A DNA stretch of 64,000 nucleotides from Ignavibacteria bacterium (GTDB lineage: Bacteria; Bacteroidota; Ignavibacteria; Ignavibacteriales; Melioribacteraceae). The translations under genes and the position numbers were made by a program. This document shows, piece by piece, positions 45,550 through 54,996 of the stretch. Position 1 is the stretch's first letter. Every line of letters begins with the position of its first letter. A model generated the notes under the pieces. That model had not been told where the DNA came from. It was given only the letters and a program-made list of their open reading frames with translations, and searched no databases. The DNA lies in NCBI GenBank assembly GCA_009773205.1, contig WPAE01000021.1, positions 1 through 64,000 of the forward strand. Direction: 5' to 3'.

Positions 45550-46017
45550 GTGAAATTTAGTGCGACAGAAGAATATGGTTTACGATGCTTGTTACGGATT
45601 GCAAAATTCTACGAAGTGGAAAAAGCTTTTACAATTCCAGAGATAAGCAAAGCAGAAGGATTAAGCGAACATAACGCCGGTAAAATTTTGCGCTCGCTTC
45701 GCCTTAACGGATTTTTAGAAAGTTCGCGGGGACAGATTGGCGGATATGCACTTACTCGCCCACCCGAGCAAATTTTTGTAGGCGATGTTCTTAACACACT
45801 CGGCGGAAAACTTTTCGATGACGAATTCTGCAGCACGCACGCCGGAGTTTTCGATATTTGCACAAACTCAATTGATTGCTCGGTACGCTCCCTCTGGAAA
45901 AAAATTCAATCATCGGTAGATTCGGTTGTTTCTAAATTGACTTTGAGGGATTTAATGGGAAATGAGCGTGTTTTCAACGGTGTTAATAACGAAATTATTC
46001 CATTCTCTAAAACATAA
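45550..46017 (+). CDS. Rrf2-family transcriptional regulator
   Basis: 155 aa, GTG start with AGGAG upstream. The winged-helix N-terminus MKFSATEEYGLRCLLRIAK and RGQIGGYALTRPPEQI are typical of Rrf2/IscR. Three Cys in FCSTHAGVFDICTNSIDC could hold a Fe-S cluster, although the spacing (x9, x5) differs from IscR's usual one. Placed just downstream of suf and bacilliredoxin, it is a candidate Fe-S or redox-responsive regulator of that region. Confidence 0.9.
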   Translation: MKFSATEEYGLRCLLRIAKFYEVEKAFTIPEISKAEGLSEHNAGKILRSLRLNGFLESSRGQIGGYALTRPPEQIFVGDVLNTLGGKLFDDEFCSTHAGVFDICTNSIDCSVRSLWKKIQSSVDSVVSKLTLRDLMGNERVFNGVNNEIIPFSKT

Positions 46018-46075
46018 TACATTGAATTGCTAAAACCAAATAACTATTTTGCCATTAAATCATGGAGGAAATTGC

Positions 46076-46402
46076 TTGAGCTCGCGGAAAATGTTATTAA
46101 TGGTTTTTGTGGTAGTATCTGCATTATATCTTACAGCGTGCAGATGCGGCGCATGTAAAACCGAAGAGAACGCCATTAAAGGATTTATTACTGTAATTGG
46201 CAACGAACCCTTTACCAAACTTGCGCTTAAAACCGACGATGGCAAGTTTTATGTTTTGAAATGCAGCAAGGAACTGAATGCCGAATTAAATATGCGGCAG
46301 GGGTCATATTATATTATTCAGTATGGTTCTAAACTTAGTGAAGAGAATAATGAAGTTCTTGTTGTAGAAAAAGCAATTCCAATCAAAAACGAAATAAAAT
46401 AA
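46076..46402 (+). CDS. Small lipoprotein of unknown function
   Basis: About 108 aa from TTG 46076, which has GGAGG seven bases upstream; an ATG 27 bases upstream is the alternative. A hydrophobic stretch ends in LYLTAC, a lipobox, followed by RCGACKTEEN with two more Cys. The C-terminal 75 residues form an OB-like small domain (GFITVIGNEPFTKLALKTDDG). I do not recognise the family. It follows the Rrf2 gene by 58 bases, so it may be its target or co-transcribed. Confidence 0.65.
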   Translation: MSSRKMLLMVFVVVSALYLTACRCGACKTEENAIKGFITVIGNEPFTKLALKTDDGKFYVLKCSKELNAELNMRQGSYYIIQYGSKLSEENNEVLVVEKAIPIKNEIK

Positions 46403-46416
46403 TTTGTGAGAAACTT

Positions 46417-48741
46417 ATGAAAGTAAAACTAAGCATTCTTCTTTTTCTATTTACTGTTACGATTAATCTTAACGCCCAATTTAAAGCGGCTTATGAGAAA
46501 ATTTCCGAAAGCGCTGCACTTGAAGAAGTTGTAAATAGGTTAGACCCGCAGCCATTTATTGATAGGTTTAACAAAGCCAACGCTATTGATCCCGAAAAAT
46601 TGTTGGCTGAACAGCAAACACAAAGTGTGTTAAGAAAAGCAACTTCATACAATGTTGGCGATAAAAAGAATTGGTGGTCTTCAAATTTTGTTACTAATCA
46701 GTTTTATCAATCACCTTCTACTTGTAGGGCTGTTGGTACTAACTGTTATGTTTTTGTTGAAGATTCTATGTGGACTTCGGGCAATGTTAATCAGACAATT
46801 GTTGATGCAGTAAAAAATGCTTTTGATAATTCAACACCTGCTAATGCCACAAAAGGTATTTATCAAACTTGTACAGAATCATTTGGAAACCCACCTAATG
46901 TTGATGGCGACTCTAAGATTATCATTTTCTTGCTCAACATACCTGATGGTTACAGCGGTAAACCAGGGGAAGGTTATGTTGCCGGATATTTTTACAGCGT
47001 TAACCAATCAATTAGTCATCCAAACAGCAATAAATCAGAAATTTTTTACTTGGATTGCAAACCGGCAAATTTAACTACAGCCAGCGGGCTTAATAATGGA
47101 ATGAGTACCACAGCCCACGAGTTTCAGCATATGATTCATTACAACTATCATCCAAGTGGACAGGAAACTTTTTTTAACGAAGCAATGTCTTTAGCAGCCG
47201 AAGTAGTTTGCGGCTATGGATTGTACGGTCAGTCCGGCGCACAAGGCTACGCAAACAATACTAACAGATATTTACTTAACTGGAATAGAACGGATGGCAC
47301 AGATGTTCTAAAAGATTATTCTCGTTCAGCAAGGTTTGCTTTGTATTTGTATGAACAATTTGGTGTTAATGTTCTAAAGAATTTTGTTCAATCTGTTAGA
47401 AAGGGAGTTGATGCATTTGATAATGATGTCTTTCCAAAACTTGGAACAACGAGAAGGTTTAATGATGTGCTGCAAGATTGGTTTATTGCAAATTATGTTA
47501 ATGATAAATCCGTTAATTCTAAATGGGGCTACTCTTATACGCCTCTTGCTAAAGTTGCAGGCGCAAATCTTACCGTAACAAGTTCTGCAAATGTAGCAGA
47601 AGATGGTGTTTACAAAGCAGCAGCGCAGTACTTAACATTTTCTGCCGGCAAAAATCTTACAATAAATTTTAATAGAGGAACAAACAATACTGTAAAAGTA
47701 AAAGTAGTAAAAATTGGATCGGGCGCACCTCAAGTTTCTGATGTAACTACAAACACAAATGTTAATTTTAGCGATTTTGGTTCCGCATATAACACTTTAA
47801 CTTTTATAGTTTATCACAACGATATGAATGTTTCTTCAAGCGGACCTTTTACTTATACTTATACATATTCCGGAACTGCTGCAAGTGGCATTAAGGAAAT
47901 AGCTTATGATACTACTGAGCCAACCGGTTATTTGCAACTTACACCTGGAGATAGTGTAGCCGTTCAATTTGATGGAATATTAGGAGCAAAATTGGATTCA
48001 ATTAAAATTGCTCTAAGGGGAATAGTACCAATTGATGGAAGGGTTCTAGAGTATACCGGATTAGCAAATAAATTTGGTGATAAACTACTTTCTAATTTTA
48101 CTGCTACATCAAAACTAACTGCTCCGCCACCGGTTGTTAATCAAGGAGGAGAATATCCCTACGAAACGCCTTATAAAAACTGGGTAAAAGTAGATTTGAG
48201 AAATTCTAACATAGATGCCTCAAAAGCATTCTGCGTACAGCTTCCTATTGGGGCTGCTTATCCAGCAGCTAATAGAGTTTTGTCAACGTATTATCCATCT
48301 ACGTCTGCATATTACAGCTTCTCTTATAAATCGAACGAATCACCGCCAAGATGGCTTTATTACTCGGTTAGTGGCAGAGATGGCTTTATATTTTTATTTT
48401 TGATTCGTGCTTACATCAGTTACGGCACATCAGATATTTCAGAACCAATTGAAATTCTGCCATCTGCATTTACACTTGATCAGAACTATCCTAATCCGTT
48501 TAATCCAAGTACTGTTATCAGCTACACACTTCCAAAGCAAAGCAGAGTGCAAATTAAAATTTACGATGTAATTGGAAATGAAGTGCGTTCTTTAATTGAT
48601 GAAGATAAAAATGCCGGTAAGTATAATATCCTTTGGGATAGCAGAAACAACACAGGTTCAAGAGTTACGAGCGGCGTTTACTTCTATAAAATTTTTGCTG
48701 ATGGATTTACTGAAACAAAAAAAATGGTTCTACTTAAATAA
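46417..48741 (+). CDS. Secreted metalloprotease-like protein with T9SS sorting domain
   Basis: 774 aa. A signal peptide (MKVKLSILLFLFTVTINLNAQ) leads to a peptidase-like domain with TTAHEFQHMIHYNY: His234-Glu235-x-x-His238, then ETFFNEAMSLAAE as possible third ligand. The C-terminal 80 residues are a type IX secretion domain (YPNPFNPSTVISY ... IKIYDVIGNEV ... SGVYFYKI). I recall a comparable MXAN_6640-type metalloprotease family. It is probably exported and attached to the surface. The sorting domain is nearly identical in DNA to that at 52092. Confidence 0.85.
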   Translation: MKVKLSILLFLFTVTINLNAQFKAAYEKISESAALEEVVNRLDPQPFIDRFNKANAIDPEKLLAEQQTQSVLRKATSYNVGDKKNWWSSNFVTNQFYQSPSTCRAVGTNCYVFVEDSMWTSGNVNQTIVDAVKNAFDNSTPANATKGIYQTCTESFGNPPNVDGDSKIIIFLLNIPDGYSGKPGEGYVAGYFYSVNQSISHPNSNKSEIFYLDCKPANLTTASGLNNGMSTTAHEFQHMIHYNYHPSGQETFFNEAMSLAAEVVCGYGLYGQSGAQGYANNTNRYLLNWNRTDGTDVLKDYSRSARFALYLYEQFGVNVLKNFVQSVRKGVDAFDNDVFPKLGTTRRFNDVLQDWFIANYVNDKSVNSKWGYSYTPLAKVAGANLTVTSSANVAEDGVYKAAAQYLTFSAGKNLTINFNRGTNNTVKVKVVKIGSGAPQVSDVTTNTNVNFSDFGSAYNTLTFIVYHNDMNVSSSGPFTYTYTYSGTAASGIKEIAYDTTEPTGYLQLTPGDSVAVQFDGILGAKLDSIKIALRGIVPIDGRVLEYTGLANKFGDKLLSNFTATSKLTAPPPVVNQGGEYPYETPYKNWVKVDLRNSNIDASKAFCVQLPIGAAYPAANRVLSTYYPSTSAYYSFSYKSNESPPRWLYYSVSGRDGFIFLFLIRAYISYGTSDISEPIEILPSAFTLDQNYPNPFNPSTVISYTLPKQSRVQIKIYDVIGNEVRSLIDEDKNAGKYNILWDSRNNTGSRVTSGVYFYKIFADGFTETKKMVLLK

Positions 48742-48745
48742 TAAT

Positions 48746-49450
48746 ATGAGCATATTTCTCCCTGGACAAAAACGACAGTATAATTTTCTACTTAAGAATT
48801 ATAATGAAAAGCCAAGCTCTATTCTTGTTATTGGCTCAGCGAGCGAGCAGCTTGCCATTCTGTTAAACACAAAATTTAACGCTATTGTTGATTTAATTGT
48901 AGAAGATTACGACTCGCTGATGAACACGAAACTTGCTTTAAGCAGTAACCAATCTATAAATGTAAGAATGATGAACTTTGATTCTACAGACTTTTCCAGC
49001 GAGCAATTCGATTTGGTTTATGCACAGGCATCAATTTCGCTAACCAACAGAAACAAAATTGTTAAAGAAATTAAAAGAATTCTTAAGATTGGCGGTTATT
49101 TTTCTGTAGGCGAAACAACAGCTTTAAAAAAAGAACTTCCACTATTTGTTAAAAATTTGCTTGATGAAGCGAACTTACTTCCATTAAATTCGGAGGAAAT
49201 CGAAAAATATTACACGGAAAGAAAATTTAAAATTATAGCCAGAACTAATCTTACTGATACTCTTGCTTCATTTTATTCTGAAAGTGCGAATCTGCTAAAA
49301 CAAACTGAACCCGGATTAAATGACAAAGAAAAAAGCTATTACAAAAAATTAGTTAAGAGAATTAGCCACGAGTCTAATGCTTACTTAAAACTTGGCGGCG
49401 ATAAATACATCGGTTTTGAAACTCTGTTATTGCAAAAGGAACAGTCTTGA
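48746..49450 (+). CDS. SAM-dependent methyltransferase-like protein
   Basis: 234 aa from ATG 48746. A degenerate Rossmann start (SSILVIGSASEQLAILLN) is followed by DSTDFSSEQFDLVYAQASI and EIKRILKIGGYFSVGE, the pattern of class I methyltransferases, though motif I lacks the usual GxGxG. The C-terminus (YYKKLVKRISHESNAYLKLGGDKYIGFETLLLQK) resembles that of UbiE-like enzymes. The RlmD gene overlaps it at TTGA, suggesting coupled translation. Confidence 0.65.
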   Translation: MSIFLPGQKRQYNFLLKNYNEKPSSILVIGSASEQLAILLNTKFNAIVDLIVEDYDSLMNTKLALSSNQSINVRMMNFDSTDFSSEQFDLVYAQASISLTNRNKIVKEIKRILKIGGYFSVGETTALKKELPLFVKNLLDEANLLPLNSEEIEKYYTERKFKIIARTNLTDTLASFYSESANLLKQTEPGLNDKEKSYYKKLVKRISHESNAYLKLGGDKYIGFETLLLQKEQS

Positions 49451-50883
49451 AAAAAGGCGATATTTTAGATTTAGAAATATCCGGCTACGCATTTGAAGGA
49501 AAAGGAATTGCTAAAATTGTAAAAGAGGCTCATTCGCTTAACGAAGAACCAAAGAAATTTGTTGTGTTTGTTGATGGCGCTTATCCCGGAGATGTTTTAA
49601 GCGCGCAAGTTCGAAAGATTCGAAAATCTTACGCTGAAGCCAGAATTAAAACTTTGCACAAGGAATCTTCTTTAAGAACAAGCCCGCATTGCAACCACTT
49701 TGGTACTTGTGGCGGTTGCAAATCTCAAAACCTTTTGTATCATCAGCAAGCAAAGTTTAAGGAAGAACAAGTAAAAGATATTTTTGAGCGTTTAGGCGGA
49801 TTAAAAAATTTTGAATTGCTTCCAATTGTTAAATCGGAAAAAATATATTTCTACAGAAATAAACTTGAATACTCTTTTGCGGATCGGCGCTGGCTTTCCG
49901 AAAACGAAATTAACTCGATGCAGGATATTCCAGATAGAAACTTTGCTCTCGGTTTTCACATTCCTGGAATGTATGACAAAGTTTTAAATATCGAAGAATG
50001 TCATCTTCAGTCTCAATCAAGCAACAAGATTTTAAATTTTACCAGAAATTTTTTCAAAGAAAGAAACGTTTCGATCTATTCAACAAAAATACACGAGGGC
50101 TTTCTCAGAAATTTAGTAATCAAAGAAGCTTCTAACACTGCCGATTTGATGGTTAATCTTGTAGTAAACCAAGAGAATGATAAATTGCTCGGCGCTTACA
50201 AAGAAATGCTGCTGAGCGAAATTCCTTCAATTACAACGCTTATTTTCAACATCAGCAAGAAAAAAGCAACTGTTGCTATTGGAGATTACGAGATTGCGGC
50301 GCACGGCAGCGGATTTATAATTGATAAAATAGGCAAGAGTAAATACAGAATAAGCGCCAACTCATTTTTTCAGACAAATACTTTGCAAGCAGAAAATCTT
50401 TACAATACCGCTTTAGATTTTGCCTGTTTTACCGGTAATGAAATTGTTTACGATCTTTATTCCGGCGCAGGAACAATTCCAATCTTTATTTCTGATAAAG
50501 TAAAACAGATTTATGGTTTTGAAAGTGTTGAACCAGCAATTCAAGATGCTTTTGCAAACAAAGAATTAAACTCTGTTTATAATTACGAACCGATACTTGC
50601 CGATCTTAACAAATCATTTTTGTCAATTGTAGAAGAAAAGCATATTCCTAAACCAGATGCGATAATTACTGACCCGCCAAGAAGTGGAATGCATACAAAA
50701 ACCGTTGATGATATTCTAAAACTTAGTCCTGCAAAAATTGTTTATGTTAGCTGCAATCCCGCAACACAAGCCCGTGATATTAAATTGCTTTGTGATGGCG
50801 GCTATAAGCTCGTAAAAATTCAACCTGTTGATATGTTTCCGCATACTTACCACATTGAAAACGTAGCTCTTCTTACAAAATGA
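49447..50883 (+). CDS. rlmD: 23S rRNA (uracil-C5)-methyltransferase RlmD-like
   Basis: 478 aa. The N-terminal TRAM domain includes DLEISGYAFEGKGIAKI. HCNHFGTCGGCKSQNLLYHQQ holds Fe-S cysteines (CxxxxxCxxC). VYDLYSGAGTIPIF is the SAM site, DPPRSGMH and YVSCNPATQARD give the catalytic Cys region. This is the RlmD/RumA family, which methylates U1939 (or U747) of 23S rRNA; which uridine is modified here is not decidable. TTG start. Confidence 0.9.
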   Translation: MKKGDILDLEISGYAFEGKGIAKIVKEAHSLNEEPKKFVVFVDGAYPGDVLSAQVRKIRKSYAEARIKTLHKESSLRTSPHCNHFGTCGGCKSQNLLYHQQAKFKEEQVKDIFERLGGLKNFELLPIVKSEKIYFYRNKLEYSFADRRWLSENEINSMQDIPDRNFALGFHIPGMYDKVLNIEECHLQSQSSNKILNFTRNFFKERNVSIYSTKIHEGFLRNLVIKEASNTADLMVNLVVNQENDKLLGAYKEMLLSEIPSITTLIFNISKKKATVAIGDYEIAAHGSGFIIDKIGKSKYRISANSFFQTNTLQAENLYNTALDFACFTGNEIVYDLYSGAGTIPIFISDKVKQIYGFESVEPAIQDAFANKELNSVYNYEPILADLNKSFLSIVEEKHIPKPDAIITDPPRSGMHTKTVDDILKLSPAKIVYVSCNPATQARDIKLLCDGGYKLVKIQPVDMFPHTYHIENVALLTK

Positions 50884-51288
50884 AACAGGCACTCTAATTT
50901 TCATTTATGGGCACCTCTAAAAACTATCTTTTTTAAAAATGGAACGCTGATAAACGCGGATAAAACAGATTTCCGCGGATAGCATTTGAGGTTTTTAGAG
51001 GTACCCTTTTGTCTTAATAATAGAATATGCTTCTGTCTAAGCTTTATGAAATGGGTGTTTAAGAGCGTTCATCATTTCTTTAAAAAGAAGAAGGCGAAGG
51101 ACCTTGTTAAACTTTTTACCCTTCGCCAATCTTAAGGACGGAGTCCGTTGTGTGTGTTCTATAATAGAGCAATGAGCGTGCCAGAATTGTGTATCTATTA
51201 ATGTTTCAAAAACGAAACATTTTAATCAATTTAGAGCCAGTACAGCAAACCGATACGAATATTTTTCGTTCGCAATGAATATTATACA
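50884..51288. other. 405-bp gene-free stretch
   Basis: It holds MITE-like copy G. GGCGAAGG...CCTTCGCC (51093-51127) and AATGTTTC-6-GAAACATT (51200-51221) are two more short palindromes. The second lies about 70 bases downstream of the minus-strand operon end and might be a terminator or operator. Confidence 0.55.
50909..51006 (+). mobile_element. MITE-like element, GGGCACC family, copy G
   Basis: 98 bp. The ends are GGGCACCTCTAAAAACT and GGTTTTTAGAGGTACCC. The interior is different from the other copies (AACGCTGATAAACGCGGATA...CCGCGGATAGC). No clear flanking duplication (TTAT/TTTT). Confidence 0.8.
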
Positions 51289-52092
51289 CTAATTCATTGG
51301 AATTGAAATACTAATGCTTACGGTATTTTCTTTGATTTGATTATTCATTGTCTCATTTAATTGCGCTTCTGGTAAAGAATTGCTAAAAAAGTGTAAATCT
51401 ATTTGAGAGTAAACCCACAATGCAGCATAAGATAGAATTAACGAATTTCTAACTTTATAAGCTGAGTTATAAGAAGAGTATTTGCTTTCTACAAACAGCT
51501 TATTTGTCTCTTTGAGATAAACCGCTTGCTTATTGTTAGTATCAAAAATAAAATAAACCATTGCAGCCAAATTAGCTGTAGATAGTCCGCCTAAAATCAT
51601 TCCTTTTGTTGCAGAACCTTTAGAAAAATGTCCCCATCCGGGAATAAAAATATTTTTAACAGCGGCATTTTTGATTTTACTTTCCCGCTCTGCTGCTAAA
51701 CTAATAATCTTGGCAATATCTTCCGGCGTTGTTGCCTGCATTGGGTTTTGGCGAATGAACTCTGCTTTAACCTCGTTAAAAATTAACAAGATTTTAGGAG
51801 ATACTTTTCTTACATCTGGCGTGTACGTTTTTCTGATTTTCAGAATGTTTTCGAAATTAACACGGGCTAAATTTTCGTTGCCGAGAGCATACAAAGAAAT
51901 TCCTCGCATGAAAAACAAATCAATACGTGTTGAATCATCAAGTTCTGTGTTGTTAATTAATTCGTTCGAAAGTTGTATAACTTTTTCGTAATCATACTCT
52001 TCGTAACAGAGTTTTTTAATTCGCTCAATTGTGCTTTCTTGAGCATATAAAACTGCAGCAAATAGAAAAAGGGTTAGTAACAATTTTTTCAT
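51289..52092 (-). CDS. TPR-like / DUF5683 membrane protein
   Basis: 267 aa. It has a signal peptide (MKKLLLTLFLFAAVLYAQ), a helical N-terminal region with TPR-like text (YDYEKVIQLSNELINNT; RGISLYALGNENLARVNFENIL), then NIFIPGWGHFSKGSATKGMILGG, the start of a DUF5683 membrane domain with two or three helices. It is the last gene of the minus-strand operon, sharing one base with the Kelch gene stop. Its role may be to help place that surface protein; inference. Confidence 0.72.
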   Translation of the reverse strand: MKKLLLTLFLFAAVLYAQESTIERIKKLCYEEYDYEKVIQLSNELINNTELDDSTRIDLFFMRGISLYALGNENLARVNFENILKIRKTYTPDVRKVSPKILLIFNEVKAEFIRQNPMQATTPEDIAKIISLAAERESKIKNAAVKNIFIPGWGHFSKGSATKGMILGGLSTANLAAMVYFIFDTNNKQAVYLKETNKLFVESKYSSYNSAYKVRNSLILSYAALWVYSQIDLHFFSNSLPEAQLNETMNNQIKENTVSISISIPMN

Positions 52093-53369
52093 TATTTCAC
52101 TAGCATCATTTTTTTTGTTTCAGTAAATCCATCAGCAAAAATTTTGTATAAGTAAACTCCGCTCGTAACTCTTGAGCCTGTGTTGTTTCTACTATCCCAA
52201 AGGATATTATACTTACCGGCATTTTTATCTTCATCAATTAAAGAACGAACTTCATTTCCAATTACATCGTAAATTTTAATTTGCACTCTGCTCTGCTTTG
52301 GAACTGTGTAGCTTATAATTGTACTTGGATTAAACGGATTAGGATAGTTTTGCTCTAATTTAAATTCATATGGGGTTGTAACTTCTTTAACATCTGTTTG
52401 TACGCTCAAAAGAGTTTCTACGTAAGGAACTACATTACCAACGGAATCTTTGCCGCCAAAAACAGCAATAATTCCTTTGTAATCAACAGCCATAGGGTTG
52501 TATCTTGCATATCGTAAAGATGGCATTTGAGTAATTTTTAGCGAACCATCCCAATAAACAATAATTTCTTCTACAGTTCTTAACGCCTTGTTAGACTCGT
52601 TATAACCGGCAATTAAAAACCCTTTTCTATGAACAGTACTATAGACAGCCGAACCGCCTGCTCGCTTTTCCAATAATTTGTAATTAAGAAATTCTCCTTT
52701 CTGCGGGGGAATATCAAACCTCTGAATTTTGTCAATAATACCGTTAAAGGCTCCGCCAAAAACATAAATATTATTATTAACTAAAAATGTCATTTGTTCG
52801 CGGGGTTTTTCTTCCGAGACAAAATCAAAACTCCAAGTTATTTTTTTGGCAGCAAGATTATAAGAAGCAATGTAAGAAATTTTTCCTCCGGCAGATGGCG
52901 AACCACCAAACATATACAAGTTATCGCCAGCAACATAGCCTGTAGCAAAGGAGCGCCCAAAATCTGCAATAACGTCGTAAATACTTGGGGATAACTTAGA
53001 ACTTATATTCCAAATTTCGAGAGTTGTTTTTGCGCTTGAGGTCTCTAGAGCGCCGCCAAAGTAAACTACATTTCCATTCCAAATTCCCGCTACAAATTGT
53101 TTACGAGGCTGTAACATTCGTCCAACCATTCTCCAAGTGTCGGCTTCGGCATCATACTCTTGAATCCAATCTACAGTTTGCTGAAGGGAGTCAGAGTATC
53201 CACCCAATATATAAACTTTTGTTCCGCCAGAAGTTATATCGTAAACCGCCTGCCCGCCAGAAACAGGAAGCGGCATTTTACGTGGGGCAAGTTTCCAATA
53301 AGGGGTTTGGCTATGCAAAACGTTCGCACAGAAAATTATGCAAATTGTAATTACAAATAATTTTTTCAT
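52092..53369 (-). CDS. Kelch-repeat protein with T9SS sorting domain
   Basis: 425 aa. A signal peptide (MKKLFVITICIIFCANVLHSQ) precedes several Kelch motifs (VYILGGYSD, VVYFGGALE, LYMFGGSPS, IYVFGGAFN, IAVFGGKDS), enough for a five- or six-bladed propeller. The last 85 residues are a T9SS sorting domain. It is probably surface-exposed and ligand-binding. It sits between the PEGA kinase and the DUF5683 gene of the same operon; 43 bases separate it from the kinase. Confidence 0.85.
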   Translation of the reverse strand: MKKLFVITICIIFCANVLHSQTPYWKLAPRKMPLPVSGGQAVYDITSGGTKVYILGGYSDSLQQTVDWIQEYDAEADTWRMVGRMLQPRKQFVAGIWNGNVVYFGGALETSSAKTTLEIWNISSKLSPSIYDVIADFGRSFATGYVAGDNLYMFGGSPSAGGKISYIASYNLAAKKITWSFDFVSEEKPREQMTFLVNNNIYVFGGAFNGIIDKIQRFDIPPQKGEFLNYKLLEKRAGGSAVYSTVHRKGFLIAGYNESNKALRTVEEIIVYWDGSLKITQMPSLRYARYNPMAVDYKGIIAVFGGKDSVGNVVPYVETLLSVQTDVKEVTTPYEFKLEQNYPNPFNPSTIISYTVPKQSRVQIKIYDVIGNEVRSLIDEDKNAGKYNILWDSRNNTGSRVTSGVYLYKIFADGFTETKKMMLVK

Positions 53370-53412
53370 TTCAACTGCGCTCTTTTATACAGATGGACAA
53401 TTATCATACCAT

Positions 53413-54996
53413 CTATTTTTTAAATTTATAACTGAATATTAGTGTATCCCCTTTATTTACGTTAATTGTAGTATCTACATCTTTACTTGTAGAATTTCTT
53501 AGTGTTATTCTTCTAATGCCTGGTTTAAGAGGAACCATTCTTAAAACGGGCGGACACTCGCCTCTTTTACTTCCATCAATATATATTTGAGCTTCCGGGC
53601 GGACATCAAAAGTTACAAATGCAACAAGGTTGTTAAAATCTGCTCTCACAATAGTTTCTTGCTTAGAATCAATTTTTACTTTTTCTGTGTAAGATGGAAA
53701 ATCATCGTTCTCAAATCTTACTGTGTATTCACCTTCCGGCAGATATATAACTTTAGAAAGTGCTTCGGGATAACTTTCCCCATCAACAATTACTCTTGTA
53801 CCAACTACAGCACGAACTCTTAACCAGCCGTTTCTAACTGTTTTTTCGGTTTGCTGCTCTTGTAAATTGGGTTTCTGCTCAAGTTGAGTTGTTGATTGAT
53901 TATCAGTTTTTGGGTCACCAATTAAAGGCAAATTATTATTTACGGTATCAATTTTAGCATTGGCAGACAATGCTTCTTTGGTTGGTTTGGTATTTTGCTG
54001 CGTTGTTGTATCTCCAAAAGTGATGTTTGGATTTGCAGTATTATCTGGCGAATCAAACATTCTTAATAGCAAAAAAACAATTCCAATTACAGCAATTAAA
54101 GTTATAGCGGCAACAGCCTTAAAGCGACCCTTGTTTAATCCAGGTTCTTTTGCATTTATTACCAATGTTGGCTGCTCTACTGAAATATTTAGATCATTCA
54201 AAGATTCGAGCGCGGTTGTACATCTATCCTTAACATTTTTTCTAATTAGATGATATATAACATCTTTAACTTCTTGTTCCTGTTCACTTAGTCCTTTTGA
54301 AATAATATCTTCATCATAAGCCATAATTTCATTTAAAGTAAGGCTAACATTTTCTTTTAAGAATGGATTTTTGCCGACATACATTTCGTACAAAACAACA
54401 CCGGCAGAAAACAAATCGCTTTGTGCATTTAGTTTTGCACCACGAACTTGTTCCGGGCTCATGTAACTTGGCGTGCCAACAATAGAATAAGGATTAGTTA
54501 CAAAATTATCTTCTTGAGAAAGAGCCAAACCAAAATCTCCAATTTTTAGATTCAGGCTGTTATCAACAAAAATATTTTCTGGTTTAATATCGCGGTGAAT
54601 TATTTGAGATTGATGTGCGTAGTACAAACCTTTTAACAACTGCACCATTAGATGTTTTTTTTGTTCGTTGTTTAACTGTTCTTTCTTAAACAGATTGCGT
54701 AGAGAAAATCCTTCGATGTATTCAAAAGAAATGTAGAAGTACTCTTTGAACATTCCAAAATCGAGAACTTTAATAACATAAGGATTATCAAGTTTAGCTA
54801 ATATTTTTGCTTCCCGCTTAAACCGTTCTACAAGGGCATGATCAGAAATTTTTTGTGTGTTAAGAACTTTAAGAATAATTTTTTTGCTTAAGTATATGTG
54901 ATTAGCAAGAAAAACAGCGGCGTGTTCATCTTTCTTAAGAACTTCTATAATCTGAAATTTTTCAAAAAGGATTTCTGAGCTTAAGCCTGTTATCAT
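53413..54996 (-). CDS. Transmembrane Ser/Thr protein kinase with PEGA domain
   Basis: 527 aa. The kinase domain (about 12-275) has the ATP-site Lys (IILKVLN, Lys43), HRDIKPENIF with Asp136, GDFGLA and GTPSYMSPEQ. The glycine-rich loop is not canonical: VLKKDEHAAVFLA lacks GxGxxG. A membrane helix lies at about 293-312 (AVAAITLIAVIGIVFLLL), then a Gln/Thr-rich linker and two PEGA-type segments (GTRVIVDGE, ALIYIDGSKRG-like). It overlaps the sigma-54 activator gene by four bases, suggesting phosphorylation of that regulator. Confidence 0.92.
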   Translation of the reverse strand: MITGLSSEILFEKFQIIEVLKKDEHAAVFLANHIYLSKKIILKVLNTQKISDHALVERFKREAKILAKLDNPYVIKVLDFGMFKEYFYISFEYIEGFSLRNLFKKEQLNNEQKKHLMVQLLKGLYYAHQSQIIHRDIKPENIFVDNSLNLKIGDFGLALSQEDNFVTNPYSIVGTPSYMSPEQVRGAKLNAQSDLFSAGVVLYEMYVGKNPFLKENVSLTLNEIMAYDEDIISKGLSEQEQEVKDVIYHLIRKNVKDRCTTALESLNDLNISVEQPTLVINAKEPGLNKGRFKAVAAITLIAVIGIVFLLLRMFDSPDNTANPNITFGDTTTQQNTKPTKEALSANAKIDTVNNNLPLIGDPKTDNQSTTQLEQKPNLQEQQTEKTVRNGWLRVRAVVGTRVIVDGESYPEALSKVIYLPEGEYTVRFENDDFPSYTEKVKIDSKQETIVRADFNNLVAFVTFDVRPEAQIYIDGSKRGECPPVLRMVPLKPGIRRITLRNSTSKDVDTTINVNKGDTLIFSYKFKK

